DNA from: Sulfurovum riftiae
GTDB lineage: Bacteria; Campylobacterota; Campylobacteria; Campylobacterales; Sulfurovaceae
Assembly (NCBI RefSeq): GCF_001595645.1
Contig: NZ_LNKT01000056.1
Location: 117,276-181,275, forward strand
Direction of reading: 5' to 3'
Length of the DNA: 64,000 bases
Positions 50,591-60,131 of the stretch are shown one piece after another (within the stretch, counting starts at the first letter, position 1; every line of letters begins with the position of its first letter). Under the pieces are notes generated by a model. It saw only the letters and a program-made list of their open reading frames with translations. It had not been told where the DNA came from and searched no databases. The position numbers and the translations under genes were made by a program.

Positions 50591-50757
50591 CTTTTTCCTT
50601 TCAATAACTTTTAACTATTTGTCAGAGTTTAGTAAGGGGTTTTAAATACCAGTATCATTGTTTAAATTATACCAGTATATCATATTTTATTATAGATCGA
50701 AAAATATAGATCGTGTGTTAAGTGTATTTTTTTGTTAAATTGAGAGAAGGGATAAGA

Positions 50758-50784
50758 ATATCACCACAAGGATCGTGGTGATAT
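50758..50784 (-). terminator. Hairpin downstream of trpB
   Basis: A perfect 10-base stem (ATATCACCAC / GTGGTGATAT) with a seven-base loop lies 18 bases after the trpB stop on the minus strand, followed by ATTCTT. A likely terminator for trpB, though the T run is short. The rest of the 211-base gap is AT-rich and without a gene. Confidence 0.6.
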
Positions 50785-50801
50785 CGAGTATAGAGAATGA
50801 T

Positions 50802-52028
50802 CTACAGGAACTGCTCAGCCAAAATATCTTTGGCCTGCATCATATCTTTGTCGCCGCGTCCGGAGAGGTTGACCAGAATGGTCTTTCCCTTGACCTCTTC
50901 AGGCTTCATTTTTTTGAGGTAGGCGATAGCATGTGAACTTTCAAAAGCCGGAATGATACCTTCAGCCTGGGAAAGCCAGACAAAGGCTTCCATCGCTTCA
51001 TCGTCGGTAATGTGGTCGTAGGTGACTCTTCCCTCATCTTTGAGATAGGCATGCTCCGGCCCGATACCAGGGTAGTCAAGTCCTGCCGAGATGGAGTGGG
51101 CTTCCTGTACCTGTCCGTCCTCATCCTGCAACAGATAGCTGAGCTGTCCGTGAAGTACGCCGGGACTGCCTTTTTCCAAAGAACATCCATGTTTGCAGTC
51201 CAAACCTTCCCCGCCGGCTTCGATACCGATGCATTCCACAGTTTCATCTTCAAGGAAGTGGCTGAAGATACCAAGCGCATTGGAACCGCCGCCGATACAT
51301 GCGATGACTTTGTCGGGAAGGCAGCCTTCTACAACATCAAGCTGTGCTTTGGCTTCCCATCCGATAATACTCTGAATGTCACGGACCATCATCGGGTAGG
51401 GGTGGGGACCTGCTACTGTACCGATGAGATAGTAGGTGTCACGGGCATTGGTCACCCAGTGTCTGATGGCATCGTTCATAGCATCTTTCAGGGTCTTCGA
51501 CCCGCTTTCAACCGCGTGTACTTTCGCTCCGAGCAGTTTCATACGGAAGACATTGAGCTCCTGGCGTGCGACATCTTTGGCACCCATGAATACCTCGCAC
51601 TCCAGGCCAAAGAGGGCAGCAACCGTAGCAGTTGCTACGCCATGCTGTCCTGCACCTGTCTCTGCGATGATCTTTTTCTTCCCAAGTCTTTTTGCAAGGA
51701 CTGCCTGAGCGACACAGTGGTTGATCTTGTGCGCACCGGTATGGTTCAGGTCTTCACGTTTAAGATAGATCTTCGCATCGAGCTCTTTGGAGAGGTTCTC
51801 TGCATAGTAGAGTGCAGAAGGGCGGCCCACATAGTTCTTGTAGTAGTGGTCCACCTCAGCCCAGAAATCTTTGTCGAAGCGTATCGCTTCATAGTCGAGA
51901 CGAAGCTGTTCAAGGGCAGGCATCAGTGTTTCGGGTACGAAACGTCCGCCGAATTTGCCGAAATGCCCATTCTCGTCAGGGTCGAAGGAGCTTGGTTTTG
52001 GAATGTATATCTCTTTGTGTAGATCCAT
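50802..52028 (-). CDS. trpB: Tryptophan synthase beta chain
   Basis: 408 residues. Joins indole and serine using PLP, bound to Lys101 in [11 protein letters not shown]. Seen: [21 protein letters not shown] with the catalytic Glu in [17 protein letters not shown] phosphate loop and [13 protein letters not shown] LSGRGDKDM. This is the standard TrpB1 type that works with TrpA. trpA and the other trp genes are not adjacent. Start at 52028; earlier codons lack a ribosome site. Confidence 0.96.
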   Translation of the reverse strand: MDLHKEIYIPKPSSFDPDENGHFGKFGGRFVPETLMPALEQLRLDYEAIRFDKDFWAEVDHYYKNYVGRPSALYYAENLSKELDAKIYLKREDLNHTGAHKINHCVAQAVLAKRLGKKKIIAETGAGQHGVATATVAALFGLECEVFMGAKDVARQELNVFRMKLLGAKVHAVESGSKTLKDAMNDAIRHWVTNARDTYYLIGTVAGPHPYPMMVRDIQSIIGWEAKAQLDVVEGCLPDKVIACIGGGSNALGIFSHFLEDETVECIGIEAGGEGLDCKHGCSLEKGSPGVLHGQLSYLLQDEDGQVQEAHSISAGLDYPGIGPEHAYLKDEGRVTYDHITDDEAMEAFVWLSQAEGIIPAFESSHAIAYLKKMKPEEVKGKTILVNLSGRGDKDMMQAKDILAEQFL

Positions 52029-52100
52029 AGTTTTCTCTTCTGTAAAAATTAGGTAGATTATAGCGTATGGGAGGTTAGAAGTCACCTTTAGAGGAGCCCT

Positions 52101-53201
52101 TTATACAATGTAGCTTATCTCTGCCTGAGAACCAAGCCGCATAGGAGGTCCCCAGAAACCGATACCGCTATTGACGTAGATGCTTGAACCGTTTGGCAGC
52201 TCGTGAAGCCCTTTGACAAAAGGCTGCTGCAGCTTGACCAGATGTCCGAACGGCCAGATCTGCCCGCCGTGGGTATGGCCGCTGAGAATGAGGTCAGGGC
52301 GGTAGCTCCCCAGTTCTTCTATGAACTTGGGTTGATGTGCCAAGAGCAGTGTCCTGTAGTCGGGGTTGACTCCTTTGAAGGCTTTATGGATGTCAGGTTC
52401 AAGCAGTCCCATCCGATATCCTATAAGGTCTGTGACCCCTGCGATATTGAGTTTGAGGGCATCTATGGTGATATTTTCATTCATCAGAAGGGTCAGTCTG
52501 GTCGTTTTGATGAAATCAATGATCTCCATTGGATCATGAAAATACTCATGATTCCCCAAAATATAGTAGATACCGTGTTTGGCCTTGATACCATCGAGTT
52601 CCCTGATCGCAGGAGTAATGTATTCGAGTGATGTATCGATGAGATCACCGGTAATGCAGACGATATCAGGGTTGAGTACGTTTATTTTTTCAACTGCGTG
52701 GCGTACGAACTCCTGGTCTATCAGGCCTCCTATATGCAGATCGCTTATCTGTACGATGGAGAAGTCAAAAGTACCGAATTTCACGACATTGACCACCGGT
52801 TCCTTTCTGCCTTCATAGGCACCTGCACCGACATACGCGGTCGAGAGTGCCAAAAGCATACTGTCACCGCTCTTTTTGAAGAAGTGCCTTTTTTCATGGT
52901 CCACTTTTTTCAATGATTTATGAAAGATTTCAAGTATCTCATGAACGACAAGATAGAGAAGGAGTACAAAAGAGATACCAATAGAGAGTGAAAAGAGGTA
53001 GTAGAGGCTGTTACCTATGTAATCTGTATATCGCCCGATAACATAAAGTACATTGAAAATAAAGTTGAAGCCAAGCAAAAAGGTAAGTGTCCGTTTGATC
53101 TTCTCTGAAAAAAGCAGTTTTCTGATGACCCTCGAGTAAAAAAGATAATGCAGGGCGAAAAAAAAGAGTAGAAAAACGGCAAAAAACAGATACACTCTCA
53201 T
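52101..53201 (-). CDS. Membrane metallophosphoesterase
   Basis: 366 residues. Four hydrophobic segments (about 1-20, 38-58, 68-90, 115-135) precede a calcineurin-like phosphoesterase domain with all motifs: QISDLHIGG, CITGDLID, ILGNHEYFHD, LLLAHQP and ILSGHTHGGQIWP. Relatives (YkuE, YpbG) are cytoplasmic-face or external hydrolases; LpxH-like activity is possible but LpxH lacks membrane helices. Substrate unknown. Confidence 0.9.
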   Translation of the reverse strand: MRVYLFFAVFLLFFFALHYLFYSRVIRKLLFSEKIKRTLTFLLGFNFIFNVLYVIGRYTDYIGNSLYYLFSLSIGISFVLLLYLVVHEILEIFHKSLKKVDHEKRHFFKKSGDSMLLALSTAYVGAGAYEGRKEPVVNVVKFGTFDFSIVQISDLHIGGLIDQEFVRHAVEKINVLNPDIVCITGDLIDTSLEYITPAIRELDGIKAKHGIYYILGNHEYFHDPMEIIDFIKTTRLTLLMNENITIDALKLNIAGVTDLIGYRMGLLEPDIHKAFKGVNPDYRTLLLAHQPKFIEELGSYRPDLILSGHTHGGQIWPFGHLVKLQQPFVKGLHELPNGSSIYVNSGIGFWGPPMRLGSQAEISYIV

Positions 53202-53238
53202 AAAAATTCCTTTTGACTATTGTACCACATGAGGGTAA

Positions 53239-53769
53239 CTACAGAGAGAGGCTGCTTTGAAACCTTTTTTTCTTTGCTATATCTTCACCGTGTGCAGTAT
53301 AGTTGTATTTTCTTTTTGCCTCGTTTATAAGCTTTTTGGGCATCTCATTGTAAACGGTATTCATATCTGTGTTTATGGTCCCAAGATAATAGGTCCTCCC
53401 CGGTACGATCTTTGCAATACTTTTGCTGCCAGAGCCATACCCCGCTTTGCCCCTGCTGCATCCGTAGTGTCCGCTGAGCGAATACTCTTTGAGTGTAATG
53501 TTCGTACTGGGTGCAGGAATTTTAACTGCGATAAATCCTTCAGATATCTTTTTGTCATGAAAGTAGAGTTCGTAATCCAAAGGAGCTTCGTTACTGCCTA
53601 TGACCAGGTGCCTGACAGCCCGTTCCTTGCTGCCGTCTACACCGATGAGTACCGTAGCTGTGTTTTTACTGCCGGATGTCATTGTATCCGGATCGGCTAG
53701 TTCAACTGTATTGGTCGTACAGGCAGAAAAAAGGAGTGTGGAGAGTAAAAGTAATAGTGAGTTTTTCAT
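53239..53769 (-). CDS. Lipoprotein of unknown function
   Basis: 176 residues. Lipobox LFSAC after a hydrophobic leader. The body is beta-strand-like with a Gly/Cys stretch (SGHYGCSRGKAGYGSGS) and a basic end. No family recognised. Start at 53769 (MKNSLLLLL). Next to a metallophosphoesterase, 37 bases upstream of it on the same strand; no functional link known. Confidence 0.7.
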   Translation of the reverse strand: MKNSLLLLLSTLLFSACTTNTVELADPDTMTSGSKNTATVLIGVDGSKERAVRHLVIGSNEAPLDYELYFHDKKISEGFIAVKIPAPSTNITLKEYSLSGHYGCSRGKAGYGSGSKSIAKIVPGRTYYLGTINTDMNTVYNEMPKKLINEAKRKYNYTAHGEDIAKKKRFQSSLSL

Positions 53770-53866
53770 TAACAATCCCTTCTGAGAACGTATTGTAATG
53801 AAATGTTTGTGTAGTTGTTGTGCATTTACTTGATGAAGTCTGTTCCCATGAATTGAATATTGGACA

Positions 53867-54427
53867 TCACTCTATCTCAAGTACCGAGTAGACAGGGGCA
53901 GAGAATCCCTCTTTCCCGTTGAGGAATGCAAGTTCCATGATGAAGCAGGCTTCTACACAGTGTGCACCCACTTTGTCTATGAGGTTGACGGCTGCCTTGG
54001 CTGTACCGCCTGTGGCCATGAGATCGTCTATAAGGAGAACTTTGGATGGTTCCCCGGTAGTGCAGCATCCGTTCTCACCAAAAGCATCGATATGGATCTC
54101 CACTTCATCAAAACCGTACTCCAGTGAATATTTCTCTGCAACGGTCGTGTAGGGGAGTTTGCCTTTTTTACGCACGGGCACGAAACCTATACCCAGTCTG
54201 TCCGCCAATACCGAACCAAAAATGAAACCTCTTGCATCGATACCGGCGATGTAGTCCAGTTCATAGCCGAGGTATCGCTCTGTCAGATGATCCATAAGTG
54301 TCTTGAAAGCCGTTGCATTGGAAAGCAGGGTAGTGATGTCTTTGAAGACGATGCCCGGTTTGGGAAAATCGGGGATATCTCGGATACTGTCCAAAATGAT
54401 GGTTTTATCTTCGGGGGAAAGTGTCAT
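53867..54427 (-). CDS. apt: Adenine phosphoribosyltransferase
   Basis: 186 residues. Salvages adenine to AMP with PRPP. Seen: [30 protein letters not shown], and PRPP loop [16 protein letters not shown]. All standard. Preceded by 141 bases and divergent from the thioredoxin gene. Confidence 0.96.
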   Translation of the reverse strand: MTLSPEDKTIILDSIRDIPDFPKPGIVFKDITTLLSNATAFKTLMDHLTERYLGYELDYIAGIDARGFIFGSVLADRLGIGFVPVRKKGKLPYTTVAEKYSLEYGFDEVEIHIDAFGENGCCTTGEPSKVLLIDDLMATGGTAKAAVNLIDKVGAHCVEACFIMELAFLNGKEGFSAPVYSVLEIE

Positions 54428-54568
54428 AGTGTTTCCTTCTTGTACAATTGAAAAGATTTTAGCATAGATAAGCTAAGGTAAATGGTATCACTATTCATGA
54501 TGGTGTATGCGAAACTTTCAAATCAATAATGTCATAATGTTGGTTAATGAAATAAATAAGGATCCTAA

Positions 54569-54949
54569 ATGGCATTAGAAAATTTAACCAAAGAGAACTT
54601 TGACGAGAAAGTAAGCTCCAGCAATATCGTGGTCATCGACTTCTGGGCACCATGGTGCGGACCGTGTAAACAGTTCGGCCCTATTTTTGAAAAAGTAGCG
54701 GGGGAGTACCCTGATATCCTCTTTGGAAAGGTCAATACGGAAGAGGAGCAGGAGATCGCGGGCCACTTTCAGATCCAGTCCATCCCTACGACCGTCATTC
54801 TAAGAGAGAACATCGCAATTTTCAGACAGCCGGGACTTCTCCCGGAAGAGGGCTTGAAAGATGTCATCAGACAGGTTCAGGAACTCGATATGGATGATGT
54901 ACGCAGACAGATTGCGGAACAGGAAGCGTCAGGTAGTACTGAAGCGTAG
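54569..54949 (+). CDS. trxA: Thioredoxin
   Basis: 126 residues, cytoplasmic. Active site WAPWCGPCKQFGP (Cys30, Cys33), cis-Pro in SIPTTVILRE. The last ~20 residues (DMDDVRRQIAEQEASGSTEA) extend beyond normal thioredoxin (about 105). ATG after TAAGGATCCTAA. A second thioredoxin is needed to judge if this is the main one; the reductase is not in the window. Confidence 0.9.
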   Translation: MALENLTKENFDEKVSSSNIVVIDFWAPWCGPCKQFGPIFEKVAGEYPDILFGKVNTEEEQEIAGHFQIQSIPTTVILRENIAIFRQPGLLPEEGLKDVIRQVQELDMDDVRRQIAEQEASGSTEA

Positions 54950-54953
54950 TTGT

Positions 54954-55090
54954 GTCGTATTGAGGGCAATACGACCTACTGGTTACCACGTTGCACGTGG
55001 TAACCCATACTTCAGCTTTGCATTAGAGTAAAGCTGATTCATTCTGCAATAGAAATTCTCAGAGGCATTCGTGCAACGTGGGAACGAGGG
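54954..55090. repeat. Array of three hairpins plus a half-palindrome after the thioredoxin gene
   Basis: Hairpin 1: GTCGTATTG-AGGG-CAATACGAC (54954-54975). Hairpin 2: GGTTACCACG-TTGCA-CGTGGTAACC (54981-55005), perfect. Hairpin 3: TCAGCTTT/AAAGCTGA (55012-55037). Then GTGCAACGTGGGAACGAG (55071-55088), half of a widely spread repeat. No gene is here; the first hairpin, five bases after the stop, may terminate transcription. Confidence 0.7.
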
Positions 55091-55101
55091 GCAGGAAGGT
55101 G

Positions 55102-55566
55102 TTAGCCCAGGTCTGCTCCAAGACCACACATACCCTCTTCGATCTTCGCCACACGTCCGGCATGCCTTCCGCCTTCAAATTCAGTGTTGGCGAAAACTTC
55201 TATCATATCTTCGATGACACCTTTGCCAACCACACGCTCACCAAAACAGAGGATGTTCGCATCGTTGTGCTGTCTTGTCAGTTTGGCAGTGTAGTGGTCA
55301 TGGCACAGCGCTGCTCTGATACCCTGTATCTTGTTTGCCGAGATGCTGATGCCTATGCCTGTACCGCAGATGAGGATACCGAAACTGCCTGGGTCGGCCA
55401 GTACGGCATGGGCACATTTGTGTGCATAGTCAGGGTAGTCCACTCTGTCTGCCGAGTCGGGCCCAAGGTCGATGATCTCATGGCCGAGGTCAGTGACGAT
55501 CTCTTTGACATAGGCTTTGACAGCGTAACCGGCATGGTCTGTAGCAATATAGAATTTCTTTGACAT
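55102..55566 (-). CDS. rpiB: Ribose-5-phosphate isomerase B
   Basis: 154 residues. Interconverts ribose 5-phosphate and ribulose 5-phosphate. Seen: TDHAGYAVK, DLGPDSADRVDYPDYA, ILICGTGIGISISANK with the catalytic cysteine, and HNDANILCFGERVVG. Length and motifs are normal. Start at 55566 (MSKKFYIA). Ends right at the repeat array. Confidence 0.95.
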   Translation of the reverse strand: MSKKFYIATDHAGYAVKAYVKEIVTDLGHEIIDLGPDSADRVDYPDYAHKCAHAVLADPGSFGILICGTGIGISISANKIQGIRAALCHDHYTAKLTRQHNDANILCFGERVVGKGVIEDMIEVFANTEFEGGRHAGRVAKIEEGMCGLGADLG

Positions 55567-55619
55567 TGTTATGTTCCTTTCCCAAGTCATTCTGAGGATG
55601 ACGAATTATTATTAGTTGA

Positions 55620-56264
55620 TCACAGTAACCATTTCACGATCCATGAAACAGGCTGGAACAGGTAGTTTGAAAGCGGTGTAAAGAGTACCGCTACGAGAAT
55701 GAGCATTCCGTATGGATATATTTTATCATAAAATGAGGCAAAGGCTCTCCAGTGCATTCCCTCTGCAAGGTAGCGTACGGCATTGGCCCCGTCCAGAGGA
55801 GGGATGGGCCAGAGATTGAAAACACCCAGAAGTACGTTGATGACGACACTCTGGTATAAAAAGAGCGCGATGAAAGCTTCAGTCGCCGAAGCAGGGTGTG
55901 CGAACATAGGGAAGAATACCGCACAGAGTGCTGCAAGCGCAAAGTTGTAGGTGATACCCGCAAGTGAGACCGCTACGGCTGCATTGGTCCCGCCGTTTCT
56001 CATAACCGTACTAATGTTGATGGGAACGGGTTTGGCCCAACCGAAGATGAACGGGGCTCCAGAGAAAAAGAGCATGGCAGGCACAAGTATGGTCCCGACA
56101 GGGTCGATGTGCACCAAAGGGTTTATCTTGAGTCGGCCAAGACTTTTTGCTGTGTTGTCGCCATATTTGTAGGCGACCCATCCATGCATGATCTCATGCC
56201 CGATAATGGCGATCGCAAGTGCGAGCACCATAGTGACGATCTTGATGATCTGTGCTTCGTTCAT
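55620..56264 (-). CDS. Site-2-protease-like M50 membrane peptidase
   Basis: 214 residues with five to six membrane segments. Zinc motif HEIMHGWVAYKYGD (HExxH) in the first segment and NLWPIPPLDGANAV (the NPxxDG site) later. No PDZ domain, so it is the short YwhC/FtsH-independent class. Starts one base inside lepB, so peptidase and signal peptidase are made together. Substrate unknown. Confidence 0.9.
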   Translation of the reverse strand: MNEAQIIKIVTMVLALAIAIIGHEIMHGWVAYKYGDNTAKSLGRLKINPLVHIDPVGTILVPAMLFFSGAPFIFGWAKPVPINISTVMRNGGTNAAVAVSLAGITYNFALAALCAVFFPMFAHPASATEAFIALFLYQSVVINVLLGVFNLWPIPPLDGANAVRYLAEGMHWRAFASFYDKIYPYGMLILVAVLFTPLSNYLFQPVSWIVKWLL

Positions 56265-57280
56265 TACTGTATAGGCTGCTCAAGCTGTATGGAGTCGATA
56301 CGTCTTCCTACACGGCCCCATCGGACAGTATAGCGCTGTTTCTCCCAGAGGACTTTACACTCTTTGGAGTCAATAGGTATGTTGCCACAGACCCTTTTAA
56401 GCCCTGCATGGTCTTTACCGCCACCATTTCCATTTAGTATCTGATCATAGGAACGATGTTCAAGGCTCATATAGATCAGCCATGGTTTGCCGACGATCAG
56501 TTTGTAGGGAACGGAACCCCAGAAACGGCTGTCATTGGAGTTGTCACGGTTGTCTCCTATCATATAGAAATGATCTTCTTCGACTTTTTTATACAAAGCA
56601 TTAAAAAGTCTAAAATCTATAGTGCTGGGAGGAGTATTAAGTTTTGTATAATATCCTTCTTTTGTTGTGGGACCATAAATTGGTGTATCAAGGTTTTTTA
56701 CGTAAACAGGTATCATGTCAATACTTCGCTCAAATATATAATGGTTTAATAAGTTTTCAAAGATGTCCCCACTTTCTGGTTCATATTGTATTCCTGGATA
56801 TTTGTCCTTGTAAGGGTTTTCTACCCATAATTTACCACGAAGTTCTCTAATTTTTTCTTTTGGGTAGTTTTTTGTGATATATGTATCACCCTCATGGAAA
56901 TGTATGAGAAGTTTATTGTTGGCAAATAGAATTTCATCCCCGCCTACAGCCACACATCTTTTGACATAGTGAATCTTCTCATTCTTCGGGTAACGGAAGA
57001 TGACGATATCTTCTCTTTGCGGTTTTGGACCCTCTATGAGGTGGCCGTTGCCGTTGAAGTCCGGTAAGAGAGGCATTTCCAGCCATGGGAGATGTGGCGT
57101 AGGGATGCCGTAGGCAAATTTCTTGGCAAAAAGAAAGTCACCGATGAGCAGAGAACGCTTCATCGACCCGCTGGGGATGACGAAAGACTGTGCGACAAAG
57201 AAAATGAGGAAGAGTACGATGATGACCGTACCGGTCCATGAACTTGAGAATTTGTAGATACCGTGGGCGATTTTTTTCAC
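56264..57280 (-). CDS. lepB: Signal peptidase I
   Basis: 338 residues. One N-terminal membrane segment (about 16-33). Catalytic Ser39 in IPSGSMKRSL, general-base Lys107 in HYVKRCVAVGGDE, and GDNRDNSNDSRFWG. GTG start at 57280 directly after the folD stop. Residues about 115-235 are coded by a segment with clearly higher A+T than the rest (56600-56900), rich in Asn/Lys/Tyr/Ile, as if the middle of the gene came by recombination. Otherwise complete and likely essential. Confidence 0.94.
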   Translation of the reverse strand: MKKIAHGIYKFSSSWTGTVIIVLFLIFFVAQSFVIPSGSMKRSLLIGDFLFAKKFAYGIPTPHLPWLEMPLLPDFNGNGHLIEGPKPQREDIVIFRYPKNEKIHYVKRCVAVGGDEILFANNKLLIHFHEGDTYITKNYPKEKIRELRGKLWVENPYKDKYPGIQYEPESGDIFENLLNHYIFERSIDMIPVYVKNLDTPIYGPTTKEGYYTKLNTPPSTIDFRLFNALYKKVEEDHFYMIGDNRDNSNDSRFWGSVPYKLIVGKPWLIYMSLEHRSYDQILNGNGGGKDHAGLKRVCGNIPIDSKECKVLWEKQRYTVRWGRVGRRIDSIQLEQPIQ

Positions 57281-58126
57281 TTATACCCTTTGTTTTGCAG
57301 ATTTGAGTGTGTTGGAGAGAAGCATGGCAATGGTCATTGGGCCTACACCGCCCGGAACAGGGGTAATGAATGAACATTTGGGTGCGACATTCTTGAAGTC
57401 CACATCACCGACAAGTGAGCCATCCTCCAGGCGGTTGATACCGATGTCTATGACAATGGCACCCTCCTTGACCATATCTTCTTTGATGAGTCCCGGAACA
57501 CCGACACCGACGACGACAATGTCTGCCTTGCTGGTATGTGCTTTGAGGTCTTTGGTGAAGATGTGCGTGATGGTCACGGTCGCATTGGCATTGAGAAGGA
57601 GGCTTGCCATAGGTTTTCCTACGATGTTACTGGCACCTACGACACAGACATCTTTCCCTTCAAGGTCTATCTCATACTCTTCGAACATCTTCATGACACC
57701 CAGCGGTGTACAGGCAACGAAGCTGTCCAGTCCCGTGACCAATCGGCCGACATTGTAGGCATGGAAGCCGTCCACATCTTTTTGAGGGTCGATCACTTCA
57801 AGGATCTTGTCTGTATCGATGTGTTTTGGGAGGGGAAGCTGCACCAGAATACCGTCGATACGCGGATTGGCATTCATCATCTCGATGGTCGCAATGATCT
57901 CATCCTGGGAGATAGTGTCCGGCATATTGTGGGTAATGGAGTAGAAACCGACCCTCTCACAAGCTTTGGCTTTCATGTTGACATAGGCATGGCTTGCAGG
58001 GTCGTCTCCAATGAGAAGTACGGCCAGACCAGGTACGATGTTCTTTACCTGCTTGAGTTCTTCTACCTCTTTTGCTACGTTTTCCTGCACTTTTTGCGCC
58101 AGGCTTTTCCCATCGATGAGTTGCAT
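57281..58126 (-). CDS. folD: Methylenetetrahydrofolate dehydrogenase/cyclohydrolase
   Basis: 281 residues. Bifunctional enzyme of one-carbon metabolism. Seen: AYVNMKAKACERVGF with the catalytic Lys, VQLPLPKHID, NIVGKPMASLLLNANATVT and TPVPGGVGPMTIAMLLSNT. All motifs present. First gene of folD-lepB-M50 operon; the stop touches the lepB start. The three functions do not obviously belong together, so this is probably a housekeeping transcription unit. Confidence 0.97.
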   Translation of the reverse strand: MQLIDGKSLAQKVQENVAKEVEELKQVKNIVPGLAVLLIGDDPASHAYVNMKAKACERVGFYSITHNMPDTISQDEIIATIEMMNANPRIDGILVQLPLPKHIDTDKILEVIDPQKDVDGFHAYNVGRLVTGLDSFVACTPLGVMKMFEEYEIDLEGKDVCVVGASNIVGKPMASLLLNANATVTITHIFTKDLKAHTSKADIVVVGVGVPGLIKEDMVKEGAIVIDIGINRLEDGSLVGDVDFKNVAPKCSFITPVPGGVGPMTIAMLLSNTLKSAKQRV

Positions 58127-58233
58127 AGGGCACCCTTATGAATTTTTAGGGTATTATAGCGAAAATAGATTATGAGTGCCTCTAAGAGAGTATCCACGAC
58201 TGTTAGAAGTGCTTTATAAAAGGTATGTATGCG

Positions 58234-58605
58234 ATGAAACGACTCCTGTTTCTCTTTCCTTTTCTCGTGTGGGCAAATGAAGATTTCATCTCCCATTACG
58301 AATACGGTGAAATGCTCTACAGTCAGCCCCGTGGTGTAAGCTGCGCCGAGTGCCACGGAGAGAGCGGTGAGGGGAAGATCATCGTGGAGTTCAGGGATAT
58401 TCACGGTAAAAAGGTCCTCAGGGGTCCTGATATACGCAAAGAGAGCCTTGCCTCCATGATCAACTCGGTCAACAGTTACCACAAGATCATGCCGCGCTAC
58501 TACCTGACGGATGAGGAGGTCAGAGCGATCTATGACTATCTGCAGGAGAAGAATGAAGAATACCTTTGTAAAACGGATGAGGGAAACACTTCAGCTTCAG
58601 AATAG
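58234..58605 (+). CDS. Periplasmic c-type cytochrome, monohaem
   Basis: 123 residues with a signal peptide (LLFLFPFLVWAN). One haem site CAECH with His partner; sixth-ligand Met is in HKIMPRYYL. The C-terminal part (DEEVRAIYDYLQEK) is the usual cytochrome c class I end. Electron carrier in the periplasm. The ATG at 58234 is better placed than one three codons earlier, which nearly touches the AAAAGG site. Confidence 0.87.
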   Translation: MKRLLFLFPFLVWANEDFISHYEYGEMLYSQPRGVSCAECHGESGEGKIIVEFRDIHGKKVLRGPDIRKESLASMINSVNSYHKIMPRYYLTDEEVRAIYDYLQEKNEEYLCKTDEGNTSASE

Positions 58606-58645
58606 GCTATAATTGTCCATATTGAATTTCAATTAAGGATGATAC

Positions 58646-60073
58646 ATGCAACTTCACAGAACTCTGATCTCTCTCTCGTTGACAGGCGGGTTGGCCCTGG
58701 CCTCTTCTTTAGCTGTCTATCAGGACAGCTCCCTCTATACTTTTTCTCCCAAAGATACTTTCATCGGTTTTGCAAGCAATGTAAATGCAAAGTGCAAAGG
58801 GAGGGTGACCGCACTGGAACCCAAGGTCGACTGCCCGGAAGATGCGAGACTCTGCAAGGAGCTCTCTGCACTGAAGGGGACAGCCCAGAAACTCAAGGCA
58901 ACGCAGGCAAACATCTCTGTACTCAACACATTTATCTCACTGCCGCAGCCCACTTCACTGGATGCAGACAACTGGATAGAAGCGGCGCAGCGTATCGGCA
59001 GTGAACAGGCAAGACTATCCACAGAAGAGAGTCTTTTGAAAAAAGAGTACCTGCTTCAGACACAGGCATTCAAGAAACAGGCACCTTCACAGCAGGCACT
59101 CTATCTGCAGAAAGTGTGTTCGGACGATTTGCTGCTTGAACTGCCGTATGGACAGATATCATTTTCTACCTATTATGAAGCCGAGGTCAGTAAAGAAGAG
59201 ATAGAAGTGACACAGTACCTTTCCGTCACGAACCGAAGCGGCATCGATATGGAAGCAGAAGATGCCATGTTCTACTACCGCCAGGCACACCGCTACATCT
59301 CTCCTGTACACTTCTCTCCCTGGATCGTAAGCAAATATGTACCCAGACCGACAAAGCGTTATATGAAAAAAAGTGCACCACGTACCATGATGATGGAAGA
59401 AGATGCAATGGAGCTCTCTGGTGCTGTCGCAGCTGTCAATGCACCTGCGCCGGTCGCCAAATATCTTTCGGCAAGAGAGTACCAGATAGAGAACCTTTTG
59501 CTGCCTTCTACAGGCGAACCGGTCAACGTGAAAGTGACCTCATGGAAAGTACCGCTGAAGTGTGAACTCAGGGCCTATCCTTACCGAATGAATACGGCAT
59601 TTACAGTCTGCTCCTTCAAGCCCAAAACGCAGATAGAGCGCAACAGCTGGAAGATCAGAGAAGGTGGGCGTATTGTCAATGACAGAGCTGTAGGCGAATA
59701 CGACGAGGGGACATACCGTCTCTATACGGAAGCGGACCCTGATATGAAGATAGTGCGTAAACCTCTGGTAAAAAGGGAGAGGACCACAGGTATATTCGGC
59801 AGTACGGTAAGAAAAAAAGACGGATATACGCTGACCTTGACGAACAAATCGGATAAAACCAAAGAGATGATCGTTACGGAACGTATTCCAACCTCTGCTA
59901 CGGAAGAGATAAAGGTGAAACTGCTGTCGGTAAAATCAGAGAAAAAAGTCGATTACAAAGTCTCGAAAGAGGGGAAAATAGAGATGCATATCTCACTGAA
60001 AGCACATGAGGTGAAAAAAATAGAAGTACTGTTCGAGATCTCTTACGATAAAGAGTTGAAAATAAATTATTAG
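58646..60073 (+). CDS. DUF4139 domain exported protein
   Basis: 475 residues, signal peptide at the N-terminus (LISLSLTGGLALASSLA). An N-terminal domain, a coiled-coil-like region (about 60-160), then a DUF4139 region from about 170 to the end (LPYGQISFSTYYEAEV, then TTGIFGSTVRKKDGYT and ITNKSDK-like LTNKSDKTKEM). A Met/acidic, Ala-rich linker (MMMEEDAMELSGAVAAV) interrupts it. The family is common in bacterial envelopes, function unknown. It follows the cytochrome by 40 bases. Confidence 0.8.
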   Translation: MQLHRTLISLSLTGGLALASSLAVYQDSSLYTFSPKDTFIGFASNVNAKCKGRVTALEPKVDCPEDARLCKELSALKGTAQKLKATQANISVLNTFISLPQPTSLDADNWIEAAQRIGSEQARLSTEESLLKKEYLLQTQAFKKQAPSQQALYLQKVCSDDLLLELPYGQISFSTYYEAEVSKEEIEVTQYLSVTNRSGIDMEAEDAMFYYRQAHRYISPVHFSPWIVSKYVPRPTKRYMKKSAPRTMMMEEDAMELSGAVAAVNAPAPVAKYLSAREYQIENLLLPSTGEPVNVKVTSWKVPLKCELRAYPYRMNTAFTVCSFKPKTQIERNSWKIREGGRIVNDRAVGEYDEGTYRLYTEADPDMKIVRKPLVKRERTTGIFGSTVRKKDGYTLTLTNKSDKTKEMIVTERIPTSATEEIKVKLLSVKSEKKVDYKVSKEGKIEMHISLKAHEVKKIEVLFEISYDKELKINY

Positions 60074-60094
60074 AAAATAAAGGGGAGGGGGGAA

Positions 60095-60123
60095 ATAAAA
60101 AACTGCAGGCAAAGTGCCTACAG
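60095..60123 (-). terminator. Rho-independent terminator of the cold-shock gene
   Basis: On the minus strand, nine bases after the csp stop, the stem CTGTAGGCA / TGCCTGCAG (8 of 9 paired plus a G-U) with loop CTT is followed by TTTTTTATTT. Typical intrinsic terminator; it may also serve the convergent DUF4139 gene. Confidence 0.8.
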
Positions 60124-60131
60124 GGCCACTA

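Noticed and set aside
51012..52022. 336-codon plus frame opposite trpB
   Set aside because: Antisense to an intact trpB; no supporting start signal.
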